DNA of 64,000 bases from VAZQ01 sp963725065 (GTDB taxonomy: Bacteria; Pseudomonadota; Alphaproteobacteria; Rhizobiales; Xanthobacteraceae): the NCBI GenBank assembly GCA_963725065.1, contig CAVRXD010000035.1:1-64000 (forward strand), written 5' to 3'. Below, in pieces: positions 48,809 through 58,872 of this stretch (its first letter is position 1; each line of letters starts with the position of its first letter). A program made the position numbers and the translations under genes. Below the pieces are notes generated by a model that saw nothing but the letters and a program-made list of their open reading frames with translations, was not told the DNA's origin and did not search any database.

Positions 48809-51019
48809 TCACGCCTTGAGCGTTTCGAGCACGCGCTCGGGCGTGAACGGCAGGTGGCGTATCCGCTTGCCGGTCAGCCGATAGAGCGCGTTCGAGATTG
48901 CGCCCGCGATGAAGGGATTGCCGATCTCGCCCAGGCCGGTGGGCCTGGTGTCGGCCTCGACGAACCTGACGTTCATCTCCTCCGGCAGGTCCGACATGCG
49001 CATCACGTTGTAGTCGTGGAAGTTCGACTGCTCCACGGCGCCGTCCTTGATGGTCACGCGCTCGTGCAGGATGCTGGACAGGCCGTAGATGATCGCGCTC
49101 TCCACATTGGCCTTGGCCGCGGCCGGCTGAACGATCACGCCGCCGTCGATCGCAGCCCAGACCTTGTGCACGCGGATCTTGCCGGTCGCGCGGTCGAGCG
49201 AGATTTCCACCGCGCCCGCGCCGAGCGAGCCCGAACGCTCCGTGATCGAGATGCCGATGGCGCGGCCGTCCGGCCGTTTTGCTTTGTAGTCGGACATCTG
49301 CGCCAGTGCCTCGAATACCTTGCGCGCCTTGGGCGTGGCGCCCATGCGCTCGAAGCGGAATTCGATCGGATCGATGCCCTGGTCGACCGCCATCTGGTCG
49401 ACGAAGCTCTCGATGGCGAAGGTATTGAACACGTGCCCCACGGCGCGCCAATGCTTGAGCTTGATGCCGTGGGAGACGCCGCGCCGTTCGATGTGCTGGT
49501 TCGGCACCCCGTAATACGGAATCTTGATGCCGGTGATGAGGAGGAATTCGCCGTCGCCGACGACGCAATGCTTCCAGCCCGTCACCTTGCCGGACGCGTC
49601 CGTTGCCGCCTCCAGGCACTGGAACGATTGCGGGCGGAACATGCCTTGCGCGATATCCTCCTCGCGCGTCCAGATCAGCTTGACCGGACGGCGCACCTCC
49701 TTGGCGATGAGGGCGCATTCGGCGGCGTAGTCGCCGAGCGAGCGCCGGCCGAAGCCGCCGCCCATGTAGCACTGGTGGAAATCCACCTGCTCGTCCTTGA
49801 GGCCGAGCGCCTTCGCGACCGCCTTGCGGGATTCATCCGGCGCCTGGCTGCCCTCCCATACCTCGGCCTTGTCGCCGGCATCGCTGATGCGAACCACCGC
49901 GTTGAGCGGCTCCATCTGCGCGTGATAGCCGTAATCGCTGCGGAACTCGGCATGATAGGTCTTGGCCGCGCCGGCAAACGCCGCTTTCACGTCGCCTTTC
50001 TCTTCCAGCTTCGCCGCCTGCGCATTCGGGTCGGCATGGATCCGTACGTAGTCCTCGAGCGCCTTGTCGGAGCTGAAGCCGTCGGCCTTGGCCTTGCTCC
50101 AAGTCACCTTCAGGGCGTCGCGACCGGCCTTGGCCGTTTCGAAATGATCGGCGACGACGGCCAGACCGGTGGGCAGCTTGACGATGCCGATGACGCCTTT
50201 CATGGCCTTGATCTCGGCGTCGTTCCAACTTGCCGGAGCGGCGGCCGACTGGTCCTGCTTGCCGGGATCCCAGATGCCGGCCTGCGCGTTGTGCACGGGT
50301 GAATGGAGCGTCGAGGCGTAGACCATTCCCGGCAGCTTCACGTCGATGGCGTATTGCGCCGTGCCGTTGACCTTGAGCGGGGTGTCGCGGCGCGGAACCG
50401 ACTTGCCGATCAGGCGGAAATCCTTGCGGTCTTTGAGCTCTTTCGGATCCACCGCGGGCAGCGTTGCGGGGATCGTGCCGAAGGCGGCGATCTCGCCGTA
50501 GGTCAGGCGCTGGCCGTTGGCGGGATTGATGACGACGCTCGGCTCGGTCCTCAGCGAGGCGCCATCGACGCCCCATTTCTGTGCGGCATTGGCGATCAGC
50601 ACCTTGCGCACCTGCGCGCCGGCGGTCCGCAACTGGGTGAAGTAGAGCTGCACCGCGCGGCTGCCGACGATCCACATCAGGTTCTCGGTGCCGAACGGGT
50701 CCTTGTAGCCGTAGACCTTGGCATCGGCGGGGGTCCATTCGATCGCGACCTTCGACCAGTCAGCGTCGAGCTCTTCCGCGACGATGAGCGGCAGCGAGGT
50801 CATCGAGCCCTGGCCCATCTCAGCGCCGGCGCTGAGGATGGTGATGCGGCCGTCGGGCGCGATGCGCACCCATGGGGTCACCGGCATGTTGGCCAATGTG
50901 TTCGCCTGCGCCTGCGACATCAGGCGGACGCCGTCGTTGCCGACCGCGATGCAGAATGCCATTCCGCCCAAACCGGCGAGAACGCCGCGGCGAGAGAGGT
51001 TGGTGTCGATCATGTTCAT
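48809..51019 (-). CDS. iorB: Molybdenum hydroxylase large subunit (isoquinoline 1-oxidoreductase beta-like)
   Basis: 736 residues, xanthine-oxidase family. The N-terminus NLSRRGVLAGLGGMAFC is a twin-arginine signal. Molybdopterin-contact segments are SAGAEMGQGSMTSLPLIVAE, CYMGGGFGRRSLGDYAAECA and GSLGAGAVEISLDRATGKIR. The catalytic glutamate lies in PTGLGEIGNPFIAGAI. Its partner iorA lies 3 bp upstream on the same strand. The pair would hydroxylate an N-heterocycle or oxidise an aldehyde in the periplasm, passing electrons to a cytochrome or quinone. The small subunit has no signal and could be carried along by the Tat signal of the large one. Confidence 0.88.
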   Translation of the reverse strand: MNMIDTNLSRRGVLAGLGGMAFCIAVGNDGVRLMSQAQANTLANMPVTPWVRIAPDGRITILSAGAEMGQGSMTSLPLIVAEELDADWSKVAIEWTPADAKVYGYKDPFGTENLMWIVGSRAVQLYFTQLRTAGAQVRKVLIANAAQKWGVDGASLRTEPSVVINPANGQRLTYGEIAAFGTIPATLPAVDPKELKDRKDFRLIGKSVPRRDTPLKVNGTAQYAIDVKLPGMVYASTLHSPVHNAQAGIWDPGKQDQSAAAPASWNDAEIKAMKGVIGIVKLPTGLAVVADHFETAKAGRDALKVTWSKAKADGFSSDKALEDYVRIHADPNAQAAKLEEKGDVKAAFAGAAKTYHAEFRSDYGYHAQMEPLNAVVRISDAGDKAEVWEGSQAPDESRKAVAKALGLKDEQVDFHQCYMGGGFGRRSLGDYAAECALIAKEVRRPVKLIWTREEDIAQGMFRPQSFQCLEAATDASGKVTGWKHCVVGDGEFLLITGIKIPYYGVPNQHIERRGVSHGIKLKHWRAVGHVFNTFAIESFVDQMAVDQGIDPIEFRFERMGATPKARKVFEALAQMSDYKAKRPDGRAIGISITERSGSLGAGAVEISLDRATGKIRVHKVWAAIDGGVIVQPAAAKANVESAIIYGLSSILHERVTIKDGAVEQSNFHDYNVMRMSDLPEEMNVRFVEADTRPTGLGEIGNPFIAGAISNALYRLTGKRIRHLPFTPERVLETLKA

Positions 51020-51022
51020 GGC

Positions 51023-51475
51023 TCAGGCCCCCCGCGATGCGCGCTCGATGGCGGCGATGATGCGGTGATAGGTCCCACAGCGGCAGATATTGCCGTCCAT
51101 GTGAGTGATGATGTCGGCGCGCGAGGGCTTCGGATTCTTGGCCAGCAGCTCCGCGGCCTTCATGATCTGCCCGGACTGGCAGTAGCCGCATTGCGGCACC
51201 TCTTCGACGATCCAGGCCTGCTGCAGCGGGTGGGAGGAATTGGGCGACAGGCCTTCGATGGTGACGACGGTCTTGCCCGTCACCGAGCCCACATCGAGCT
51301 GGCACGAGCGCTGCGCGACGCCGTCGACGTGAATGGTGCAGGCGCCGCAGAGCCCGGCGCCGCAGCCATACTTGGTGCCGGTCAATCCGACGTGGTCGCG
51401 AATGGCCCACAACAGTGGCGTGCCGGGGTCGGCGTCGAGCGAGACTTGTCGATTGTTCAAAGTGAACGAGACCAT
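51023..51475 (-). CDS. iorA: Molybdenum hydroxylase [2Fe-2S] small subunit
   Basis: 150 residues. The plant-type [2Fe-2S] cluster is C38, C43, C46 and C58 (YGCGAGLCGACTIHVDG and RSCQLDV). The second cluster is C96, C99, C131 and C133 (QCGYCQSGQ and CRCGTYHRI). This is the usual two-cluster subunit of the family. It ends 3 bp before iorB, in the order small-large, with no FAD subunit nearby, as in isoquinoline 1-oxidoreductase. Confidence 0.93.
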   Translation of the reverse strand: MVSFTLNNRQVSLDADPGTPLLWAIRDHVGLTGTKYGCGAGLCGACTIHVDGVAQRSCQLDVGSVTGKTVVTIEGLSPNSSHPLQQAWIVEEVPQCGYCQSGQIMKAAELLAKNPKPSRADIITHMDGNICRCGTYHRIIAAIERASRGA

Positions 51476-51715
51476 GCTTCCTCCTGCGGCTTGACGCTTT
51501 CCTCGCGCACGCCGCCTGATGACCTCGGGCGGCTGAAGCGCGGGCGCGGCTTGATTGCTGGCTGAACGCGAAACGACTGACTGGACGTTGAGCTTGCGCT
51601 CAGCTTAGCAAGCACGGCAATTGTTTCACATCGGAAAAATTCAAAACAAGGCCCGCCCGGGGGTGCCTTGGCCCCGGTCCTCGCCTACGGTGCAATGCAG
51701 GAATTCAACCCCCAT

Positions 51716-53863
51716 ATGAGCCTCATGAATCAGCACAGCCAAGCCGCCGCCGCCCAAGCCGCCAGCGCCAACCCCTTGTTCGACGACTGGTCCGGGCCGT
51801 TCGGCGTTCCGCCCTTCGGCCAAGTCGCGCCGCAACATTTCCTGCCTGCCTTCGCGCGCGCGTTCGCCGCCCACGAGGCCGAGGTCGCGGCCATCGCCGC
51901 CGATGCCGCCGAGCCGACGTTCGCGAACACCATCGACGCGCTCGAAACCGCCGGCGACGCGCTCACGCGCGCGTCCAACGTCTTCTATCTCCTCGCCGGG
52001 GCGCACACCAACGACGCGATCCAGGAGGTGGAGCGCGAACTGGCGCCGCTCGCGGCCAAGCACTGGAACCGGATTCTCATGGATGAGGGCCTGTTCCGCC
52101 GGATCGATGCGCTTCATCGCCGGCACACGCAGCTCGGCCTCACCGCGGAGCAGGTGCGGGTGCTCGATCGCTACCACGCGAGGTACAAGCGCGCGGGCGC
52201 CGCCCTCGACGCCGCCGCGAAAGCACGGCTCGGCGATATCAACGAACGCCTCGCCACCCTCGGCACGACCTTCAGCCAGAACGTGCTAGCGGATGAGCAG
52301 GGCTACACGCTCGTGCTCGACGGCGAGGACGACCTCGCCGGGCTTCCCGATTTCGTGCGCGCGGCGGCGCAGGCGGCGGCCGAGGAGCGCGGCCTCGCCG
52401 GCAAGCACGTCATCACCATCTCGCGTTCGAGCGTCGAGCCGTTCCTGCAGTTCTCCGCCCGCCGCGATCTGCGCGAGAAGATCTTTCGCGCCTGGATCGC
52501 GCGCGGCGACGGCGGCGGCGCAACCGACAACAAGGCGATCATTGCCGAGATGGTGGCACTGCGCGCCGAGCGCGCGCGGCTGCTCGGCTATCCGACGTTT
52601 GCCCATTACCGGCTCGACGACGCCATGGCCAAGACCCCGGAGGCGGTGCGTTCGCTGCTCGAGCGCGTGTGGCTGCCCGCGCGCAGCCGCGCCATGGAAG
52701 ACGCGGTCGCGCTGCAGGGCCTGGTGCAGGATGAAGGAAAGAATTTCGCGCTCGCCCCCTGGGACTGGCGCTACTACTCGGAGAAGCTGCGCAAGGTGCG
52801 CTGCGACATCGACGAGACGGCGATCAAGCCGTACTTCCAGCTCGACCGCATCATCGAGGCGGCGTTCTACACCGCCAACCGCCTGTTCGGCCTGACCTTC
52901 GAACGCCGCGAGGGCATTCCGGTCTGGCATGACGACGTGCGGGTATGGGAGGTGCGCGATGCCGCCGGGCGTCATCGCGGACTTTTCTTCGGCGACTATT
53001 TCGCGCGCGGCTCGAAGCACAGCGGCGCCTGGATGACCACGCTGCGCGACCAGGAAAAGCTCCGCGGCGATATCCGGCCGCTGGTCGTCAACGTCATGAA
53101 TTTTTCCAAGGCCAGCGCAGGCGAGCCGACGCTGCTGTCGTTCGACGATGCCCGGACGCTGTTCCACGAATTCGGCCATGCCTTGCACGCGCTCCTCTCC
53201 GACGTCACTTATCCCATGATCTCGGGGACCAGCGTGCTCACGGACTGGGTGGAACTGCCGTCGCAGCTCTATGAGCATTGGCTGGAACGTCCTGAAGTCC
53301 TCAGCCGCTTCGCCGTGCACTTCCGCACCGGCGAGCCGATCCCGCAGGATCTGTTGCGACGCCTGATCGCCGCGCGCACGTTCAACCAGGGCTGGGCGAC
53401 GGTGGAATACGTGGCGTCCGCGCTGGTCGATCTCGACGTCCATCTGCAGGCGGCGCAGAGTGACGCCAAGGTTGGCGACACCAAGGCCGCGGGCGCCAAG
53501 CCGTTCGACATCAGCGCCTTCGAGCACGACGCGCTCGCGCGCATCGGCATGCCGGCCGAAATCGTCATGCGCCACCGCCCCACCCACTTCCAGCACGTGT
53601 TCGCCGGCAGCGGCTACGCCGCGGCCTATTACAGCTATATGTGGTCGGAGGTGCTGGACGCCGACGCCTTCGCCGCGTTCGAGGAGAGCGGCGACATCTT
53701 CGATGCCGGCACCGCGAAGAACCTGCGCGATCACGTCTATGCCGCCGGCGGCTCGCGCGATCCGGTCGAGCTCTACACCGCCTTCCGCGGCCGCATGCCG
53801 ACGCCCGACGGGCTGCTGCGGCGGCGCGGGTTGAGCGAGAAGGTCGCCGAGACCTCGACATGA
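51716..53863 (+). CDS. M3-family zinc oligopeptidase (Dcp/oligopeptidase A type)
   Basis: 715 residues. The thimet zinc motif HEFGH lies in RTLFHEFGHALHALLSD, with the downstream glutamate region in VLTDWVELPSQLYEHWL. The helical N-terminal channel domain is present in full, and SGYAAAYYSYMWSEVLDADA closes the family pattern. It has no signal peptide, so it would be cytoplasmic peptide degradation. Three in-frame ATGs (51695, 51716, 51725) compete; the middle one is chosen for its distance from AGGA and family length. Confidence 0.92.
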   Translation: MSLMNQHSQAAAAQAASANPLFDDWSGPFGVPPFGQVAPQHFLPAFARAFAAHEAEVAAIAADAAEPTFANTIDALETAGDALTRASNVFYLLAGAHTNDAIQEVERELAPLAAKHWNRILMDEGLFRRIDALHRRHTQLGLTAEQVRVLDRYHARYKRAGAALDAAAKARLGDINERLATLGTTFSQNVLADEQGYTLVLDGEDDLAGLPDFVRAAAQAAAEERGLAGKHVITISRSSVEPFLQFSARRDLREKIFRAWIARGDGGGATDNKAIIAEMVALRAERARLLGYPTFAHYRLDDAMAKTPEAVRSLLERVWLPARSRAMEDAVALQGLVQDEGKNFALAPWDWRYYSEKLRKVRCDIDETAIKPYFQLDRIIEAAFYTANRLFGLTFERREGIPVWHDDVRVWEVRDAAGRHRGLFFGDYFARGSKHSGAWMTTLRDQEKLRGDIRPLVVNVMNFSKASAGEPTLLSFDDARTLFHEFGHALHALLSDVTYPMISGTSVLTDWVELPSQLYEHWLERPEVLSRFAVHFRTGEPIPQDLLRRLIAARTFNQGWATVEYVASALVDLDVHLQAAQSDAKVGDTKAAGAKPFDISAFEHDALARIGMPAEIVMRHRPTHFQHVFAGSGYAAAYYSYMWSEVLDADAFAAFEESGDIFDAGTAKNLRDHVYAAGGSRDPVELYTAFRGRMPTPDGLLRRRGLSEKVAETST

Positions 53864-53889
53864 GCGAGGCTCATTTGCATCGGCTTCTG

Positions 53890-53981
53890 TTGTCATTGCC
53901 GGGCTTGACCCGGCAATCGATCATTCTTCGCAAGACGTTGTTCGAAGAGGATGGATGCGCGGGTCAAGCCCGCGCATGACA
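53890..53981. repeat. Palindromic repeat, second copy (CCGGGCTTGACCCGG type)
   Basis: TTGTCATTGCCGGGCTTGAC then CCGGCAATCGATC, and GGATGGATGCGCGGGTCAAG then CCCGCGCATGACA, pair as at 46703-46780. It lies between the M3 peptidase and the gamma-glutamyltransferase gene. Confidence 0.8.
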
Positions 53982-54011
53982 CATCCTTTTTTTCGCGTGA
54001 CATCCTAAGCC

Positions 54012-55602
54012 ATGGACCTCCACACTGCCGGACATCGCCAGGGCGTCGTCGCCGCCCCGCATCACGCCGCCGTCGAGGCGGGGCGCGCCACCTTGGCCGC
54101 GGGCGGCAACGCGCTCGAGGCCATGGTGGCGATGGCGGCAACCATCGCCGCGGTCTACCCGCACATGACCCAGATCGGCGGCGACGGGTTCTGGCTGGTG
54201 CACCAGCCGTCGGGACGCGTGCGCGCGCTGATGGCTCCCGGCCGCGCCGGCGCCAATGCGCGGCGCGAGCTTTACCGCGAGCATGAGACGATCCCGCCGC
54301 GCGGTCCGCTCGCGGCGCTCACGGTGCCCGGCGCGATCTCCGGCTGGATGCTGGCGCTCGAGGTCGCCCGCGCCCATGGCGCGCGCCTGCCGCTGCCCGA
54401 CCTGCTCGGACCGGCGATCCGCCACGCCAAGGACGGCTACACCGTCACCCGCAGCCAGGCCCGGCTCACGGCGGAGAAGCTCGCCGAGCTCAAGGACGTC
54501 CCCGGCTTCGCGCCGACATTCCTGGTCGATGGTCGCCCGCCCGATGCCGGCGCGACCCTGAGGCAACCGGCACTCGCGGCGACACTCGATCATCTCGCCC
54601 AGGCCGGGCTCGATGACTACTACCGCGGCGATGTCGCGCGCGAGATCGCCGCCGATCTCGATCGCGTCGGCAGCCCGGTCACGCGCGGGGACCTCGAACG
54701 CTGCCGGGCGAGCCCGACCGAGCCGCTGTCGGTGGTGCTGGAGGCTGGCACCGTTTTCAACACGCCGCCGCCGACGCAAGGTCTCGCATCGTTGATCATT
54801 CTCGCGCTGTTCGAGCGTCTGCGCGCGCCTGACGGCGAGAGCTTTGATCACTTGCACGGCCTGATCGAGGCGACCAAGCGGGCCTTCGCGGTACGCGATC
54901 GGGTCGTGACCGATCCCGATCGCATCCAGCAGCCGGTCGAGCGCTACCTCGACGCCGGGTTTCTCGATGGCGAAGCGCGCAGGATCGATGGCCGCAAGGC
55001 CGCGCACTGGCCGCTCCCCTATGGTGAAGGCGACACGGTGTGGATGGGCGCCGCTGACGCCTCTGGCCTCGTCGTCTCCTATATCCAGTCGCTCTATTGG
55101 GAATTCGGCTGCGGGCGTCGTGCTGCCGGCAACCGGCGTGCTGATGCAAAATCGCGGCGCGAGCTTTTCGCTCGAACCGGGCGCGTTGAACGCGCTCGCG
55201 CCCGGCCGGCTGCCGTTCCACACGCTCAACCCGGCGCTCGCGGTGCTGGCCGATGGCCGCGTGCTCGGCTATGGCGCCATGGGCGGCGACGGCCAGCCGC
55301 AAACGCAGGCCGCCCTGTTCACCCGGCACGTGCGCTATCGTTCGCCGCTCGATCGCGCGATCGATGCCCCGCGCTGGCTGCTCGGCCGCACCTGGGGCTC
55401 GACCCACACCAATCTGCGCATGGAAGCGCGCTTCGACGGCGCCCTGGTCGAGCGCCTGCTCGCGGCGGGACACGATGTCGAGGTGCTGGCGGACGCCTAT
55501 TCCGACGTCATGGGCCATGCCGGGGCGGTGGCGCTCCATCCCGACGGGACGCTGGAAGGCGCCCACGATCCGCGCGCCGACGGCGGCGCGGCGGGGGTGT
55601 AG
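54012..55602 (+). pseudogene. Gamma-glutamyltransferase family protein, single frameshift
   Basis: Ntn-hydrolase. The large-subunit part reads VVAAPHHAAVEAGRATLAAG, GGDGFWLVHQPSG, RGPLAALTVPGAISGW and FNTPPPTQGLASLII. The autoprocessing threonine is T342 in EGDTVWMGAADASG. At about 55107 an extra G (GGCTGCGGG) breaks the frame inside YWEFGSG. Removing it gives VVLPATGVLMQNRGASFSLE, GRLPFHTLNPALAVLADGRV and GAMGGDGQPQTQAALFTRHV to the stop at 55602. The repaired length, about 530 residues, is normal. There is no signal peptide. Relatives act on glutathione or small gamma-glutamyl or acyl amides. Confidence 0.85.
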
Positions 55603-55714
55603 CGACCGGCCGCCGCGGCATGTCGGAACTGTCATTTCCGCGCCTCCATTCCGCCGCACTCCGTGATATCGTGCCCTGCCGGCCCGCGGCGAGGCGAGAT
55701 TGGCGAGCACATCC

Positions 55715-56371
55715 ATGATTGATCGTTTCTGTTTGTCCGTCCTGGCCGCGTTGGTCGGCGCGGTCATCACCGGCGGAACGGCATCCGCGCATCCGCACGT
55801 GTGGGTCACCGTCAAGAGCGAACTGGTCTACGCGCCCGACGGTTCGGTGACCGGCGTGCGGCACGCCTGGACCTTCGACGACATGTTCTCGGTGTTCGCA
55901 CTGCAAGGTCTCGATTCCAAGAAGAAGGGCGAGTACACGCGCGAGGAGCTGGCGCCGTTGGCCGACGTCAACGTCACGTCGCTGAAGGAATACGACTTCT
56001 TCACCTATGCGAAGGCGAACGGCGGCAAGGTCGAGTTCAACGACCCGCAGGCCGGCTACTACCTCGACTACAACACCAAGGAGAGCGTGCTGACGCTGTT
56101 CTTCACGTTGCCGCTCAAGGCGCCGGTGAAGGCGAAGGATCTGTCGCTCGAGGTCTACGACCGGGAATATTTCGTCGACTTCAGTTTCGCCGAGAAGGAT
56201 CCGGTCAAGCTCGTCGGCGCTCCCGCGCAATGCAAGCTCTCGGTCGCGCGTCCGCAGGAGATGAGCGCCGCACTCTCGCAACAATTGAGCCAGCTCGGTC
56301 CCAACCAGCGAGATCCCTCGCTGACCGTCGGCGCCGAATTCGCGAACAAGATTCTGGTGAAATGTCCGTGA
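55715..56371 (+). CDS. DUF1007 exported protein linked to the NicO metal transporter
   Basis: 218 residues. The signal peptide (CLSVLAALVGAVITGGTASA) ends just before HPHVWVTVKSELVYAPDG, the DUF1007 start. The mature N-terminal HPH could itself bind metal. FDDMFSVFALQGLDSKKKGE and YDREYFVDFSFAEKDPV follow. The stop overlaps the transporter start by 10 bp, so the two are translationally coupled. In other genomes DUF1007 accompanies NicO-type nickel/cobalt transporters. An in-frame TTG at 55700 is a less likely start. Confidence 0.88.
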   Translation: MIDRFCLSVLAALVGAVITGGTASAHPHVWVTVKSELVYAPDGSVTGVRHAWTFDDMFSVFALQGLDSKKKGEYTREELAPLADVNVTSLKEYDFFTYAKANGGKVEFNDPQAGYYLDYNTKESVLTLFFTLPLKAPVKAKDLSLEVYDREYFVDFSFAEKDPVKLVGAPAQCKLSVARPQEMSAALSQQLSQLGPNQRDPSLTVGAEFANKILVKCP

Positions 56372-57545
56372 AACCCGTCGTCGGGGGGCGACCGGTTGTT
56401 CATTTCGCGCTGGTGATCGCCGCGCTCGCCGGCCTCATGCTGGTGGCCGGCGCGCTCGACGTTGCCTTCGCGCAGGGCGGCCCGTTCGGCGCGCCGCGCA
56501 CGCAGGCGCCGCCGCCGCCGATGGGCGGCGTGCTCGGCTGGATCTTCGCCAAGCAGGCGGAATTCTATCGGCAGTTCTCGAGCCTGATCCGCGCCGCCAA
56601 GGCCGATGGCAGCGTGGCCTGGGGCCTGTTCGGATTGTCGTTCCTGTACGGCGTCTTTCACGCCGCCGGCCCCGGCCACGGCAAGGCGGTGATCTCGTCC
56701 TACATGGTCGCGAACGAAGAGACCTGGGTGCGCGGCGTGGTGCTGTCGTTCGCGTCCGCGCTGTTGCAGGCGCTGGTCGCGGTGGTGCTGGTGGGCATCG
56801 CCGCCGCGTTGCTGAACGCGACCGCGGCGACCATGAAACGGGCGGTCGATCTGATCGAAATCGTGAGCTACTCGCTCATCATCCTCATCGGCGTCAGGTT
56901 GCTGTGGGTGAAAGGGCGGGTCTTCCTTACGACGCTGCGCACGCTCCATCGCCCCGCGGCCGTCGGCGCCGCGGTCACGCGGCGCATGCCCTCCACGATC
57001 ACGGCCATCAGCATGCCCATGCCCACGAGCATGCTCATGCTCATGCGCATGACCACGGTCATGCTCATGCCGATCATGATCACGATCATCACCAGCATTG
57101 CGACGGCCACGCGCACGATCATGCGCACCATCATCATGATCACGACGACCATGCCTCGGCCTGGGGGCACGCGCATGCGCCCGAGCCCGAGGAGCTCGCC
57201 GGCCCCGGCGGATGGAAGCGGGGGCTCTCCGCCATCGTCGCCGTCGGCTTGCGGCCGTGCTCGGGGGCCATCCTGGTGCTGGTGTTTGCGCTGGCGCAGG
57301 GGCTGTTCTGGACCGGAGTGGTCTCGACCTTCATCATGGGGCTCGGCACCGCCATCACCGTGGCCGCCATCGCCACCATCGCCGTGTTCGCGAAATCCTG
57401 GGCCAAGCGCTTCGCCGATACCCGTTCCGGTTATGGCATGCTGGTGATGCGCGGCATCGAGGCCGGCGCCGCGCTGGTGATCATCGGCTTCGGCGTTCTG
57501 CTGCTGACCGGGTACATGGTGAGCGAGCGGATGGTCGGACTCTAG
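56362..57545 (+). pseudogene. NicO/RcnA-type nickel-cobalt transporter, single frameshift before the His-rich loop
   Basis: The ATG at 56362 lies inside the end of the DUF1007 gene. The first part has FLYGVFHAAGPGHGKAVISS (HAAGPGHGK is the family motif) and helices to IGVRLLWVKGRVF. Between about 56930 and 57000 the frame shifts by one base. It then runs through a cytoplasmic loop with over 30 histidines (HDHGHQHAHAHEHAHAHAHD) and on to AIVAVGLRPCSGAILVLVFA, FIMGLGTAITVAAIATIAVF and a last helix ending ERMVGL. Repaired, it is a normal 6-helix NicO protein of about 390 residues. It moves Ni2+ or Co2+; direction is not clear from sequence. The cobalt-type nitrile hydratase lies 2.4 kb away. Confidence 0.82.
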
Positions 57546-57613
57546 CGCGGGGCGGTGCTCGCCCGCCGCGTGTCCACAATTTCACCGTTACGGCGATCGG
57601 AAAGGGCGCATGA

Positions 57614-58855
57614 ATGGCGAACGAACAAATTTCGACCCGTTGCTGTGTCGTCGGCGGCGGCCCGTGCGGACTCATGCTCGGCTATCTGCTGGCGCGCGCC
57701 GGCGTCGACGTCGTCGTGCTCGAGAAGCATGCCGACTTCCTGCGCGACTTTCGCGGCGACACCATCCATCCCTCGACCCTCGACATCATGGGCGAGCTCG
57801 GCCTGCTCGACGACTTTCTGAAGTTGCCGCACCACAAGGAGGCCACGCTCAGCGCATATTTCGGCGGCCAACAATATGCATTCGCGGATTTCAGGCAGTT
57901 GTCCACCCGTTGCAAATTCATCGCGCTGATGCCGCAGTGGGACTTCCTCAATTTCCTCGCCGACCGGGGCAAGCGCTATCCGTCGTTCCATCTGCGCATG
58001 CGGACGGAGGCGGTCGAGCTGATCGAGAGCAACGGCCGGGTGACCGGCGTGCGGGCCACCACGCCTGACGGCTCGCTCGAGGTCCGGGCCGATCTTGTCG
58101 TCGGTTGCGATGGCCGGCATTCGACCGTGCGCGAACGCGCCGGACTGAAGGTCGATGACATCGGAGCGCCGATGGACGTGCTCTGGTTCCGCCTGCCTAA
58201 GAAACCGCAGGACCCCGATGAGTCCATGGGCCGGTTCCAGTCCGGGCGCATCGTCGTGCTGATCGATCGCGGCGACTACTGGCAATGCGCCTTCCTGATC
58301 CCGAAGGGCTCGATCGAGGAAACCAAACGCGCCGGGCTGCCGGCCTTCCGTCAGACCGTCGCGCAGGTCATGCCCGTGTTCGCGGACCGGGTCGACGAGC
58401 TCAAGGACTGGGATCAGATCAAGCTCTTGACCGTGGCGGTCGACCGGCTCGAGCGCTGGCATCGCCCAGGATTGCTGTGCATCGGCGATGCCGCGCACGC
58501 GATGTCGCCCATCGGCGGGGTCGGCGTCAATCTGGCGGTGCAGGACGCGGTGGCGGCGGCGAATATCCTGTGGCAGCCGCTCAAGGCCGCGACGGTGACC
58601 GAGGACGACCTCGATCGGGTCGAGAAGCGGCGAATGTTTCCCACCCGCGTCATCCAGCGCCTTCAGGTTTTCGTTCAGAACAACGTGGTCGATCGCGCGC
58701 TCGGCCCGGACAAGGGCATCGACGCACCGCTCGCGCTGCGGCTGATGTCGCGCTTCGCGCCGCTGCGCCGCATCCCGGCGCGCATCGTCGGCCAGGGCGT
58801 GCGGCCGGAACATGTGCAGTCGCCCGAAAGCGCAGCGCCCGCGCCTGTGGGATAA
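57614..58855 (+). CDS. FAD-dependent group A monooxygenase (PHBH-like)
   Basis: 413 residues. The FAD Rossmann motif is CCVVGGGPCGLMLGYLLARA, then the DG motif in DLVVGCDGRHSTVRE and the GD motif in LLCIGDAAHAMSPIGGVGVN. The layout is that of single-component aromatic hydroxylases using NAD(P)H. No ring-cleavage genes adjoin it, so the substrate is open. Starts 68 bp after the metal transporter. Confidence 0.9.
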   Translation: MANEQISTRCCVVGGGPCGLMLGYLLARAGVDVVVLEKHADFLRDFRGDTIHPSTLDIMGELGLLDDFLKLPHHKEATLSAYFGGQQYAFADFRQLSTRCKFIALMPQWDFLNFLADRGKRYPSFHLRMRTEAVELIESNGRVTGVRATTPDGSLEVRADLVVGCDGRHSTVRERAGLKVDDIGAPMDVLWFRLPKKPQDPDESMGRFQSGRIVVLIDRGDYWQCAFLIPKGSIEETKRAGLPAFRQTVAQVMPVFADRVDELKDWDQIKLLTVAVDRLERWHRPGLLCIGDAAHAMSPIGGVGVNLAVQDAVAAANILWQPLKAATVTEDDLDRVEKRRMFPTRVIQRLQVFVQNNVVDRALGPDKGIDAPLALRLMSRFAPLRRIPARIVGQGVRPEHVQSPESAAPAPVG

Positions 58856-58872
58856 AAAAACGCTCCTCTAGT

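Noticed and set aside
56990..57180. Programmed -1 frameshift in the NicO gene
   Set aside because: I see no slippery heptamer with a following stem at the switch, and the family normally has one continuous frame. An indel is simpler.
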